Of a stretch of DNA of 64,000 nt, positions 1 to 8,826 are shown piece by piece. This DNA comes from CAYNWT01 sp964450955 (GTDB taxonomy: Bacteria; Planctomycetota; Planctomycetia; Planctomycetales; Planctomycetaceae), in contig CAYVFI010000030.1 in assembly GCA_964450955.1 (NCBI GenBank), positions 1-64,000 of the forward strand. The letters are read 5' to 3'. The notes beneath the pieces were generated by a model that made no database searches, was not told the origin of the DNA, and was given only the letters and a program-made list of their open reading frames with translations. The position numbers and the translations under genes were made by a program. How positions within the stretch are numbered: the first letter of the stretch is position 1; each line of letters starts with the position of its first letter.

Positions 1-304
1 GCCAGGATTCGCCACTCAGACAAGCTCCCACTCCCAAACACACAGAACCCGGGATCTGCCGTGTAAGATCTCTTACCAACAGCTAATGACGCGTTTTGGC
101 AACAGAATGGCAAATGTTTCACGCTTCTTTGGCCCGGTTTCTTAGGTAGTTCTTCAGCCACTTGACGCGAATACCCTGCGGCACCCAAACTACGTACTCA
201 CCGCAAAGCTTCAATTCTGACCCTTGGGAGGGTCGCGTTCCCCCTCCCACTGAACCCGGTTCCTGCTCGAACCGGGAGCGTCAGCCCTCGCAAAAGCAGC
301 CACT
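1..304. other. Upstream region of the alg44-like gene, no gene seen
   Basis: I see no convincing protein gene here; the ORF starting at 162 overlaps the alg44-like gene in another frame and has no recognisable protein character. The region holds a perfect inverted repeat at 63-76 (GTAAGA-TC-TCTTAC), which could be an operator, and a sigma-54-like promoter at 97-113, listed separately. It probably serves as the regulatory region of the polysaccharide genes that follow. Confidence 0.5.
97..113 (+). promoter_or_regulatory. Possible sigma-54 (-24/-12) promoter for the polysaccharide pair
   Basis: TGGCAACAGAATGGCAA places a GG (98-99) and a GC (110-111) at the exact -24/-12 spacing. The -24 block (TGGCAA) and the -12 block (TGGCA in place of TTGCA) each deviate from consensus. 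The implied start site is near 123, leaving a leader of about 180 nt before the ATG at 305. It is much weaker than the two sigma-54 promoters at 14038-14054 and 14258-14274. Confidence 0.3.
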
Positions 305-1954
305 ATGGTTACACCATCGCTTCTGTATCAAGGCGACAAGATCCCCGCGCACCAGCTCACCGAGTTTGGATTCGAGGCGGAATTTTCCGTGCCCCCCGAT
401 TCGGTCGCGGCAGGCAGTCTTGCCTTGGGCAGCTCGCAACTTGACGTCCAGTTCCGGGTACGGGGAAAGCAGGGTGCCCGGTCAGCATGTTCCTTCGTGG
501 ACCTTTCTCTCAAGCAGGCAGCAATCCTCAGAAAATTCGTCGCCGACCAGGAACGCGGATTTCTGACGACCAGCTCGTTGGAAGAAAAGACCTACGACGA
601 ATTAGCCGCAGGCAAAATAGATTCGGCCGACTCCACCGAGACCGCGCCCACCAAAACCGCGCCGGCAAAGACTGGTGCCGGAGTCAAAGCCTTCGCATTG
701 TTTGCGATTGTTCTTGTCATCCTACTGCTGGCGGTCGGATCTCTATTCTTCCTGAAGTCACGCAGTTCACTGGCGGTCAACAACTCGTCACTCAGCGGCA
801 ACTACATCCCGGTAAATTCTTCCGTTGACGGAGAGATTATCGACGTCCTGATTCAGGAAGGTCAGTTCGTGGCTGCCGGCGACATACTGTTCCGACTGCG
901 GAACCCGGATCTGGAGATCGCCCGAGACGACCTGGTCGCACAACACGTCGCCGCGTCGCGCAAGGTTCGGGCCCTGCAGGACCAGATGCGCGACTATCAG
1001 AAAACAATAAGCGCGACGACTAAGCGTTTGCAATTGGACGTGAAACTATCACAGGCCGAAGTTGATACGGCCGGCAAGCAACTTGAAGCCGCCCGCGCCA
1101 CCGTGAACCGACTTCGCCCTTACGTTAGCACCGGAGCTGTCACCCCGGCGGAAGTTGAAATTGCTCAGAAACAATACCTCGTTGCCGAGGCCGCACTGAA
1201 TACTGCAAAAAGCCAGCTGGATGTGCGCAGCTACGCTTTCTCAGCGGCATCGAATGACAACATTATCTTCGTTGGCGGTCGGGTCGATACTGAACCAAAT
1301 CAGCTTGCATCTGAAATCGCTATTGCCAAGGCAGACCTTGAGACACTGGCCGTCTCCTGCGAACTCGCCAACAGGCGAATCGATGAACTCGTCGTGCGAG
1401 CTCCACGAACCGGCCAGGTCCATGTCAACTACCGCCACGTCGGTGAGTTCCTCCGCGCCAGCGAACAAGTCATCGCTCTGAGTGTTGGCGGTAATGTCTG
1501 GGCGGCAGGACATGTCGCGACCAGCCAGGCCACTCGCATTCGTCCCGGCCAACCGGTCAAAATAACAGTCCCATCCAGCGGTGAATCCTTGCAGGGTGTC
1601 GTCAGCGCAGTAGGGCATCGCAGCCTGTATGGCAAAGGCGGTTACACCGCAGAATTCCGCGGTTCAACAGCCACTGATGTCCCAGTGAAGGTGACGATCC
1701 CGAACCTGCCGGAACAACTACCCTCCGGCATCCGCCTGGACATGGTCATCAACACGGGCTTTGGTGTGAAGTGGATCGACGAATTCTTCGACTATGAATT
1801 GCAACCCGTCAATCAACCTCTCGCCCCGCCAGCCATCCCACCGGCCGGCCCGGCTCTGGGCCCTGCTGAACAAATCACCGACGATGAACCGGTAGTGCCC
1901 AAGCCCCCAACGAGTCCGTCGCTACCCACGGTTGCTGGAATCAACGAGCGCTAG
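305..1954 (+). CDS. Alg44-like membrane fusion protein with degenerate PilZ domain
   Basis: This 549-aa protein has the architecture of Alg44, the co-polymerase of alginate synthesis. It has an N-terminal PilZ-like region (about residues 1-85), one transmembrane helix (about 128-150) and a periplasmic HlyD/biotin-lipoyl domain with a coiled coil and beta-barrel (about 160-480), then a Pro-rich tail. In known Alg44 proteins PilZ binds cyclic di-GMP through RxxxR and D/NxSxxG. Neither motif is visible: the aligned stretch reads TEFGFEAEF, and in-frame codons upstream of the ATG as far as the stop at 251 add no RxxxR. The alg8-like polymerase gene follows 82 bp downstream, so the two probably work together in exporting a polysaccharide. 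The PilZ assignment rests on alignment by eye of the segment around residues 55-85 with Alg44; the HlyD and membrane assignment is firmer. Confidence 0.75.
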   Translation: MVTPSLLYQGDKIPAHQLTEFGFEAEFSVPPDSVAAGSLALGSSQLDVQFRVRGKQGARSACSFVDLSLKQAAILRKFVADQERGFLTTSSLEEKTYDELAAGKIDSADSTETAPTKTAPAKTGAGVKAFALFAIVLVILLLAVGSLFFLKSRSSLAVNNSSLSGNYIPVNSSVDGEIIDVLIQEGQFVAAGDILFRLRNPDLEIARDDLVAQHVAASRKVRALQDQMRDYQKTISATTKRLQLDVKLSQAEVDTAGKQLEAARATVNRLRPYVSTGAVTPAEVEIAQKQYLVAEAALNTAKSQLDVRSYAFSAASNDNIIFVGGRVDTEPNQLASEIAIAKADLETLAVSCELANRRIDELVVRAPRTGQVHVNYRHVGEFLRASEQVIALSVGGNVWAAGHVATSQATRIRPGQPVKITVPSSGESLQGVVSAVGHRSLYGKGGYTAEFRGSTATDVPVKVTIPNLPEQLPSGIRLDMVINTGFGVKWIDEFFDYELQPVNQPLAPPAIPPAGPALGPAEQITDDEPVVPKPPTSPSLPTVAGINER

Positions 1955-2036
1955 CTGGCCGGCCTCGATACGCAACCCGACGCAACCCAGCGTTGCCAAT
2001 CGCCGATTCACCCTGAGACCCTGAGAACAAACAAGA

Positions 2037-3545
2037 ATGTCCGCTAGCAGTCTGCGTTATGACGTCTCTCTCGCGATGAGACTCATTCGTGCCCTACCAG
2101 TCGTAAGCGTCTACTTTGCCTGCGGCTTCTTGCTATTCATGTTTCTGCCGGAAAGCGCCCGAGCCATCCCTTTGGAGTCCATCGCCGTGCTGGGGTTCAT
2201 TGGACTCTGGCGCTACTCGTGGCTGCTCACCCACTGCGTTCGGTCGGCTTTGTACGAATACGTTGTTTACCCCAAACTACAACATGAAGCACAGCAGCTG
2301 CCCGATGACGAAAAGTACCCCAAACGGTTGTTCTTTATCGTTCCGACGTGGAAAGAAAAACCCGACGTAACGCGCACGATGATGCAGTCGGTTCTTGCCG
2401 AGGCGGCTCAGATTCCCTCGCAGGTCATCGTGCTGGTCAACGCCGGCTCAGATGAAGAAGACGATCTGTTCCGCGAAGTTCACAACGCCCACCCCGGACG
2501 CGACAGGGTCGAACTCCGTTTTCTGCGGCAGGTCGGCGGCAAGCGGCAGGGCATGGCCGATTGCCTTTACCAACTTAGCCTCGAAGATATCGACGACGGA
2601 GACATTATTGCGTTGATGGATGGTGACACAGTGCTGGGGCGAGACATCCTGAATCGATGTTTGCCGTTGTTTAAGTCGAACCCAAAAGTTGACGCTTTGA
2701 CAACAGACAACATCGCGGTCACCAAAGGCCACTGGATGTATCGCAAGTGGTACACCCTGCGGTTTTCAATGCGACATCGCTACATGAAATCGCTGTCTCT
2801 GTCGCGACAACTACAGGTTCTCACCGGTCGATTCTCGCTGTTCAGAGCGAAGGAATGCATCACGCCGGAATTCATTACAAGCCTGGAAAATGATCGCATC
2901 AAACACTGGCTGCATGGTGAAATCAAGTTCGTCACGGGCGACGACAAAAGCACCTGGTACACGCTGCTGAAGAAGGGCAGCGAAATGCTGTACGTTCCGG
3001 ATGCAATCATCTACTGCATGGAAGACTCCGGACCAAGACCGGTTCGAACCAGCATCCAGAAGATGCACCGGTGGTTCGGCAACATGCTGCGCAACAATGG
3101 TCGAGCGATCCGGTTGGGGCTCGGAACACAGCGGCCGTTTGTCTGGTGGTGCCATGTCGACCAGCGACTTTCGATGTTTACCAGTCTGCTTGGACCAATC
3201 TCTGCACTCTGGGCCAGCCTGTGGCTAAGCCCCTACTACCTGTTGGTGTATCTGATTCTGGTCCTTGTGGTGCGTTCGCTGTATATCCTCATTCTTGCGT
3301 TTGAAGGACACCGGCTATCCCTGGTCGATATCCCTATGTTGCTCTACACGCAGTGGGTCGGAAGCGTGGTCAAAATTTACACGCTGTTCCATCTGCATCA
3401 CCAAAAGTGGGACTCGCATCGCACCGACATGGACGCCGATGGCGAACGAGCCTCAATTCTGGACAGCCTTATCCCAAAACTGGAAATGGTTCTGTCCTAC
3501 ATGGCGTTGATTGGTTTGGTCATTCGATTGGTCGGAACCAAGTAA
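2037..3545 (+). CDS. Alg8-like processive glycosyltransferase (GT2)
   Basis: This 502-aa inner-membrane GT2 glycosyltransferase is most like Alg8, the mannuronan polymerase. N-terminal membrane helices are followed by a cytoplasmic GT2 domain with MDGDTV (about residue 194, nucleotide-sugar/metal binding), TDN, LTGRFSLFRA, GDDKSTWY (about 300) and the RWFGNMLRNN segment (about 344), then C-terminal membrane helices (about 375-500). Length and motif order match Alg8, which is about 494 aa in Pseudomonas. Together with the Alg44-like protein it should make and translocate a uronic-acid-type polymer, but the precise sugar cannot be read from sequence. No algE, algK, algX or epimerase gene is in the window, so this is a minimal two-gene locus. 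I am confident of the family and moderately confident of Alg8-like function. Confidence 0.85.
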   Translation: MSASSLRYDVSLAMRLIRALPVVSVYFACGFLLFMFLPESARAIPLESIAVLGFIGLWRYSWLLTHCVRSALYEYVVYPKLQHEAQQLPDDEKYPKRLFFIVPTWKEKPDVTRTMMQSVLAEAAQIPSQVIVLVNAGSDEEDDLFREVHNAHPGRDRVELRFLRQVGGKRQGMADCLYQLSLEDIDDGDIIALMDGDTVLGRDILNRCLPLFKSNPKVDALTTDNIAVTKGHWMYRKWYTLRFSMRHRYMKSLSLSRQLQVLTGRFSLFRAKECITPEFITSLENDRIKHWLHGEIKFVTGDDKSTWYTLLKKGSEMLYVPDAIIYCMEDSGPRPVRTSIQKMHRWFGNMLRNNGRAIRLGLGTQRPFVWWCHVDQRLSMFTSLLGPISALWASLWLSPYYLLVYLILVLVVRSLYILILAFEGHRLSLVDIPMLLYTQWVGSVVKIYTLFHLHHQKWDSHRTDMDADGERASILDSLIPKLEMVLSYMALIGLVIRLVGTK

Positions 3546-3957
3546 GAACCGAACCCGCCTGCGCGGCTTGCCGGATTGGTTTTGGTTCGGTTCGAACACG
3601 AAATTAGTCGGCCCGTTTGTATTGCGATTTCGCAACGCGAACCGCCGCAGCAATCCCAAACCAAACAATTCCAATCGCGTGACGCAGCAGTCCGCCGATT
3701 CCTCGGACTTCCTGCAACCAGTCTCAGCTTTCCCGGTAAAGACTGGTCAGCCACGGATGCTGCCACGCCGACGCCGCAACCGACCGCGCACCGCCGCGTC
3801 TCACCGCCCATGCCCTGATTCGCGGTGAATCTGCGGTAATTGGTCCCTATAACCGGACGCAGATGGTTAGCGTGCTGGCTTTCCGAATGCCCGCACAGGC
3901 AGATGAACTCGATCCCGGCTACAATGGATTCTGAAACCAGGACAAAATCACTCGGCA
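3546..3957. other. Intergenic region, 412 bp
   Basis: No confident gene. Reading the minus strand from a TTG at 3717 to a TAA ending at 3604 gives a 37-residue peptide with a plausible single membrane helix (LLRHAIGIVWFGIAAAV) and a basic tail, but the start is non-ATG and the ribosome-binding site is poor. A possible -10 box, TACAAT, lies at 3920-3925, about 33 bp before the next gene's ATG, with no good -35. Confidence 0.4.
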
Positions 3958-4866
3958 ATGCTTAACAACGTCCAACTTTCCTGCTTCCTGCTTAGCTACC
4001 TCACAGCCTTTGGCCTGGAGGTCGTCAGCATCATGCGCGCCAGCAGAGTTGCCAGATTGACCGCAATCGGGTTCGGCATCGCCGGGTTGGTGGCTCATAC
4101 CGCGTACCTGCTGATTCGCAGTCGAGAAGTCGACCTACCGCCGCTGTTAAGTTCGACTCAGGACTGGGTCCTGGTTCTCGCGTGGCTGGCCGTTCTGCTG
4201 TACCTGGCCATCATCGCGCTGGATCGGACGCTGCCCCTGGGCCTGTTTCTCTTACCAGTTGTCCTGACGCTAATCGGCATCGCTTTGTTTGCCAGCGACG
4301 ACCCGCACTCGCTGCTTGCCAATCAGGACGGACCGATTGCCGAACTAGCAAAGCGCCGCTGGACCATGTTGCACGCGGCCAGCCTGTTGGTCGGTACCTG
4401 CGGAGTCCTGCTGGGCTTCGTGCTAAGCATCATGTATCTGATCCAACATCGACGACTGCGCCAAAAGGTAAATAAGGCACCCAGCGTGGCGCTACCGAAC
4501 CTGGAAAAACTTGCCACACTGAATTGGTGGTCCGTTGTCGTGGCAGTTCCGCTGCTGACTATCGGTCTGGTCGCGGGCATTATCCTCGGGCAGCTCTCAC
4601 CAGAAACGACTGCCGTCTTCTCGTTTACAGACCCCACGGTCCTGGCACATGCTGTTGTCTGGATCGCCATGGCGGCGCTGTTCTACCGACTACTGCGGCA
4701 GCGTGGAGCATCCGGAAAGACCGTTGCGTGGCAAACCGTCTGGGCATTCGGGTTCCTCATTGCAACCATCGTCGGCCTGGAACTACTGACCGGTGACGGC
4801 CGCATTGATTCATTCCACAGCTCAACACCACAACATCAGTCGGAAGCTCCGGAGGTCGGAGCATGA
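3958..4866 (+). CDS. CcsA/HemX-type cytochrome c assembly membrane protein
   Basis: This 302-aa protein is almost wholly hydrophobic, with about eight predicted membrane helices. It resembles the CcsA/CcmC/HemX (YpjD) superfamily of haem-handling membrane proteins. Its stop overlaps the start of hemA in ATGA (4863-4866), so the two are translationally coupled, and a HemX-type protein directly before hemA is a classic arrangement. The likely role is an accessory one in haem synthesis or cytochrome c maturation at the inner membrane. A full tryptophan-rich WxWD haem motif is not visible, so HemX-like is a better description than a true haem lyase. A TACAAT box at 3920-3925 may be its promoter. 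Confidence 0.75.
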   Translation: MLNNVQLSCFLLSYLTAFGLEVVSIMRASRVARLTAIGFGIAGLVAHTAYLLIRSREVDLPPLLSSTQDWVLVLAWLAVLLYLAIIALDRTLPLGLFLLPVVLTLIGIALFASDDPHSLLANQDGPIAELAKRRWTMLHAASLLVGTCGVLLGFVLSIMYLIQHRRLRQKVNKAPSVALPNLEKLATLNWWSVVVAVPLLTIGLVAGIILGQLSPETTAVFSFTDPTVLAHAVVWIAMAALFYRLLRQRGASGKTVAWQTVWAFGFLIATIVGLELLTGDGRIDSFHSSTPQHQSEAPEVGA

Positions 4867-6143
4867 AACTGTTGCTTGTGTACTGCAATCACGAATCAGC
4901 ACCGCTGGAAGTGCGCGAACACCTGGCCTTTCCGAACGTGGACGTTTTGTCGTCAGCCTATGCTGCATGGCAACGACGGTTCCCCGACTTCGAATGCGTC
5001 ATCATCTCGACCTGCAACCGCGTCGAAATTTGCGCCGCGACCGAACACCCCAACTGCGATATCACACCCCAGCAGATCGCCGGTTTCCTGTCGGACTTCC
5101 ACGAATTGCCACAAGACGATTTCGTCTCCAGCCTAAGGTCGTTGGAAGGAATTGACGTCGTCCGACACCTGTTTGCCGTTACCGCCAGCCTGGACAGCAT
5201 GGTTCTGGGCGAACCGCAAATTGTGAACCAGGTAAAAGACGCGTACCGCAAATCGCAACAAAACCGCGCCTGCGGCCCCATTACCAACCTGCTATACCAA
5301 CGCGCCGTTTCTGTATCCGCGAAGATCCGCAGTGACACCAAACTGTCCGAAGGTCGAGTCTCCATCGCCAGCGTCGCGGTCGGCGAGTTCGGTAAACGAA
5401 TCTTCAATCGCTTCGACGACAAACGCGTCCTGGTGATCGGGGCAGGGGCCATGGCCGAAGAAACGCTGCGCTACCTACACAGCGAAGGCGCTAGCAACAT
5501 CACGATCGTCAACCGCAGCCCCGACCGGGCCCAAAACCTGGCCAGGGACTTCGGCGGTCAGGTCGCCGCGTTCGACACACTGGACAATCAACTCGCAAAC
5601 GCCGACGTCATTGTCAGCACAACGGGCGCCTCGCAACCAATCATCGACAGACGCCGCTTCAAAACGGTCCGCAAAGCTGGCAACCGCCACACCATTTTCA
5701 TTTTGGATCTCGGAGCCCCCCGGGACTTCGCCGCTGATGTCGGAACCGTAGATGACAACGTATTTCTGTACGATATCGACGACCTGAAAACTGCCTGCAA
5801 CGAGAACCGCAAAGCCCGCAGCGCCGAACTGGAAACCGCACACACCATCGTCACCGAAGCCACACATCGCTTCATGCAGGATATCCATCACCGCGGCACC
5901 GGCCCGGTGATTTCAAGACTCAAACGCGAGTGGTCCGACATCAGCCAGCAGGAACTCGAACTCCTGTTCCGCAAACTCCCACACCTCACCGACTCCGACC
6001 GCGAATCCATACAACGCGCCCTGGAACGCATCGTCAACAAGCTGTTGCACCCACCACTGGAAGCTCTCAAAGACGAAGCCAAAGACGGCCCGCCTGAGGG
6101 ATTGCTTAACGCGATGCGGCGGCTGTTCCAGCTGAAAGATTAG
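4863..6143 (+). CDS. hemA: Glutamyl-tRNA reductase
   Basis: HemA reduces glutamyl-tRNA(Glu) with NADPH to glutamate-1-semialdehyde, the first committed step of C5-pathway tetrapyrrole synthesis, in the cytoplasm. The 426-aa protein has the usual family length. STCNRVEIC (about residue 48) holds the catalytic cysteine, GEPQIVNQVKDAY (about 118) is a family signature, GAGAMAEETLRYL (about 192) is the NADP-binding loop, and a C-terminal dimerisation helix region covers about 320-426. The start overlaps the upstream HemX-like gene by 4 bp. No key residue is missing. Confidence 0.97.
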   Translation: MKLLLVYCNHESAPLEVREHLAFPNVDVLSSAYAAWQRRFPDFECVIISTCNRVEICAATEHPNCDITPQQIAGFLSDFHELPQDDFVSSLRSLEGIDVVRHLFAVTASLDSMVLGEPQIVNQVKDAYRKSQQNRACGPITNLLYQRAVSVSAKIRSDTKLSEGRVSIASVAVGEFGKRIFNRFDDKRVLVIGAGAMAEETLRYLHSEGASNITIVNRSPDRAQNLARDFGGQVAAFDTLDNQLANADVIVSTTGASQPIIDRRRFKTVRKAGNRHTIFILDLGAPRDFAADVGTVDDNVFLYDIDDLKTACNENRKARSAELETAHTIVTEATHRFMQDIHHRGTGPVISRLKREWSDISQQELELLFRKLPHLTDSDRESIQRALERIVNKLLHPPLEALKDEAKDGPPEGLLNAMRRLFQLKD

Positions 6144-6164
6144 CCCCCCCAACTTTCCGGATAC

Positions 6165-7676
6165 ATGCTGACAATGCGAAGCGCTTCCCAGCCCACGTGC
6201 CACACGCCCCCTGAAGCTCGCAAAAGAATCCGTTTCCTCCGACTGATCGTATTGCTGCTGGTTGCCGTTCCGTCTGCCCGATCAGAAGTTCCAAAGAAGC
6301 CCAATGTTCTGTTCATCATTTCAGACGACCTGAATACGGCACTCAGCGGGTTCGGTCACAAACAGTGCAAGACCCCCAACCTCGACCGATTAGCAAAGCG
6401 CGGTGTGAAGTTTGAGAACATGCACTGCCAGTATCCCGTGTGTGGAGCGTCGCGGGCGTCGATCATGTCTGGCTTATACCCGTATTCCAACTTGACGCTC
6501 GGAAACGAAGGTACGCTCCGAGGCAGCATGCCGCAGGTGGTCACGCTGTCGCAGACGTTCCGCAACAATGGCTACTACGCCGCGCGGGTGAGCAAAATTT
6601 ATCACATGCGAATCCCGTTTGAGATCATCGAGGGAACCGCCGAGTCCGACGATCCGTTTTCGTGGGACGAAGCCATCAACATTAAAGCTTTGGAACAAAA
6701 TGCCCCTGGCGAATCGACGAACTGGTCTCCAAAAGACAAAAGATCGCAGAAGTTTGAAGGCGTAATCGCGACCGGTGGTGATAGCGACCACGCCGACGGA
6801 ATGGCCGCCGATCGAGCCATTGAGATTCTGAATAAGGTAAATGGCAAGCCGTTCTTCCTGGCCGTTGGGTTCGTCCGCCCACATGTCCCCCTGGTCGCGC
6901 CGGCAAAGTACTTCGATTTCTACGACCGGAACGCGATGCAGGCTCCAGTTGTTCCGGACGACGATCTCGATGACGTCCCAGGCGTGATTCGAAACTACAA
7001 GCGAAACAGTACGACCTACGGTATCACGCCGGAACTTCACAAAGGTCTGTTGCAGGCCTACTACGCCAGCATCTCCTACATGGACGCACAGGTGGGCCGC
7101 GTTCTGGAAGCACTTAAAGAAAACGGGCTCGAAGACAACACGATCGTCGTGTTCAGCAGCGATCATGGGTACCTGCTGGGCCATCACCACAAGTATCAGA
7201 AGCAGCACCTGTTTGAGGAAGCAACACGTGTGCCTTTCATCCTCAGCGTGCCATGGCTGGAACATCAGCACGGCCGAGGAACACGGAAAATTACAGAACT
7301 TGTTGACCTGTACCCGACTCTTACCGACCTCGCCGGCCTTACCGCCCCGGACGATATCCAGGGGATCAGCCTAACACCGCTGCTGTCCGATGTTGACTCA
7401 GCAGCATGGAATAAGGACCAGGCATTCACAGTCAGTCGCAGTGGAGGCGAATCCATCAGAACCCGCGAGTGGCGGTTCACCCAATGGGGCTTTGGCGAGA
7501 AGGGAATGGAACTCTACGACCTAAACAACGATCCCGGTGAGTTCACAAATCTCGCAAGGAATCCCAGGTACGCGGACGTCCGAGATCGACTGCAAAAACA
7601 ACTACAAAGTAAACGCAACGAAGCTGGCTTCACAAAAAACAAGCAGCGGATCGTCCGTAAGTTCAGGAAGAAGTAG
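6165..7676 (+). CDS. Secreted sulfatase, iduronate-2-sulfatase-like
   Basis: This 503-aa type I sulfatase hydrolyses sulfate esters, probably on polysaccharides, outside the cytoplasm. After an Arg-rich start it has a hydrophobic signal segment (about residues 24-40). FIISDDLN (about 50) supplies metal-binding Asp pairs. VCGASR (about 92) is the C-x-A-x-R formylglycine motif, with Ala where many relatives have Pro. A VFSSDHGYLLG segment (about 325) gives the C-terminal metal site. The domain order and CGASR resemble planctomycete iduronate-2-sulfatase-like proteins, but the true substrate is unknown. It begins 21 bp after hemA with no obvious terminator between. Confidence 0.9.
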   Translation: MLTMRSASQPTCHTPPEARKRIRFLRLIVLLLVAVPSARSEVPKKPNVLFIISDDLNTALSGFGHKQCKTPNLDRLAKRGVKFENMHCQYPVCGASRASIMSGLYPYSNLTLGNEGTLRGSMPQVVTLSQTFRNNGYYAARVSKIYHMRIPFEIIEGTAESDDPFSWDEAINIKALEQNAPGESTNWSPKDKRSQKFEGVIATGGDSDHADGMAADRAIEILNKVNGKPFFLAVGFVRPHVPLVAPAKYFDFYDRNAMQAPVVPDDDLDDVPGVIRNYKRNSTTYGITPELHKGLLQAYYASISYMDAQVGRVLEALKENGLEDNTIVVFSSDHGYLLGHHHKYQKQHLFEEATRVPFILSVPWLEHQHGRGTRKITELVDLYPTLTDLAGLTAPDDIQGISLTPLLSDVDSAAWNKDQAFTVSRSGGESIRTREWRFTQWGFGEKGMELYDLNNDPGEFTNLARNPRYADVRDRLQKQLQSKRNEAGFTKNKQRIVRKFRKK

Positions 7677-7853
7677 CAAAGTACACCGGCGATCGGTTAG
7701 TTCCAGCCATCCGGTGCGTTTTAAACTTGATAGTCCCGACTTGGTCCGGTGCTTAGCGACGCACGAATCGCCCCGGACACCCAACACGCTGATCCGTCAG
7801 CCTGCGTAAACAACAACGGTTCTTGATCTATTGAATGAGGCAGCGGCACGTCC

Positions 7854-8783
7854 ATGAAAAATGCATCGCAAAACTCTTGGTCTTCAAACTGGGTGGTTGG
7901 GCTCCTCGCAACCCTCGTACTGACTCAAGCTCAAGGTTCGCTTGGGCAGGAGACCCGCCGCAGGTTAATTCTGGACGCTGACACTGCGAACGAAATTGAT
8001 GACATGTATGCGATTGTTCGCATGCTCAATCAAGATCGATTCGACCTGCTTGCCCTGACATCAACACAGTGGATTCATTATCTGGCCGAAGAAAACTCGG
8101 TCGGTGCCAGTCAGCGTGAAAATGAAATACTCGTCAAACTCAGTGGAAAGACTGAGCTCCCTGTTTTGATTGGCTCAAGAGAACCGATGGGCAAACCGTG
8201 GGGCGGAAACCAGCCAAAAGACTCGCCCGCCGCGCAGTTCATCATCAAAGCGGCTCGGGCCGCGACGCCGAAAAACAAGTTAATCGTAATTTGTCTTGGT
8301 GCTCCGACGAATGCAGCCTCTGCAATCAAACTGGCACCGGAGATAGCGAAGAACATCGACTTGTACCTGCTTGGATTTAAATATGACTTCGACAAAGACG
8401 TTTGGAACAAGTCATCATTCAACACGCGCCGAGACCTGAACGCGTCTGACTTCGTGCTGAACTGCAAAGATCTGAATCTTTACGTGATGCCGTCAACAGT
8501 AGCCAAACAACTAACGTTCCCGCGCGACAAGACGTTTCAGCGGCACAAACGAATGGGCGAACTTGGCGCGCATCTGACGCAGCGGTGGCAAGCCAGGTTC
8601 GCCGAATTCGAAAACTGGGTCATGTGGGACTTAGCGCTTGTCGAAGCCGTCTTGCATCCTGAATTTGCCAGCATGAGAAAAGTCGGTACCCCTCCGGAAA
8701 ATGTTAACCGGGAGATCTGGCTCTATGACTCAATCAAAGTTCAGGCAATGCGAGACGACTACTGGGCGACCGTCCTGAAGTAA
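7854..8783 (+). CDS. Secreted nucleoside-hydrolase-like protein
   Basis: This 309-aa protein has a signal peptide (residues about 13-31, ending near LGQ) and then the inosine-uridine nucleoside hydrolase fold. The Ca-binding Asp cluster reads LDADTANEIDDMYA (about 40-53), as in the DxDxxxExDD subgroup, and a late metal/Asp segment reads MWDLALVEAVLHP (about 261). Members cleave N-glycosidic bonds of nucleosides, but secreted planctomycete versions have no established substrate. It stands alone, and the next gene is on the other strand, ending 44 bp away. Confidence 0.8.
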   Translation: MKNASQNSWSSNWVVGLLATLVLTQAQGSLGQETRRRLILDADTANEIDDMYAIVRMLNQDRFDLLALTSTQWIHYLAEENSVGASQRENEILVKLSGKTELPVLIGSREPMGKPWGGNQPKDSPAAQFIIKAARAATPKNKLIVICLGAPTNAASAIKLAPEIAKNIDLYLLGFKYDFDKDVWNKSSFNTRRDLNASDFVLNCKDLNLYVMPSTVAKQLTFPRDKTFQRHKRMGELGAHLTQRWQARFAEFENWVMWDLALVEAVLHPEFASMRKVGTPPENVNREIWLYDSIKVQAMRDDYWATVLK

Positions 8784-8826
8784 TGCAAACCACGCAACAT
8801 GCAGCAGCACAAAACCGCCGCCACAG

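Noticed and set aside
3497..3958. 153-codon minus-strand ORF
   Set aside because: It overlaps the end of the Alg8-like gene and has Cys/Arg-rich random composition with no ribosome-binding site.
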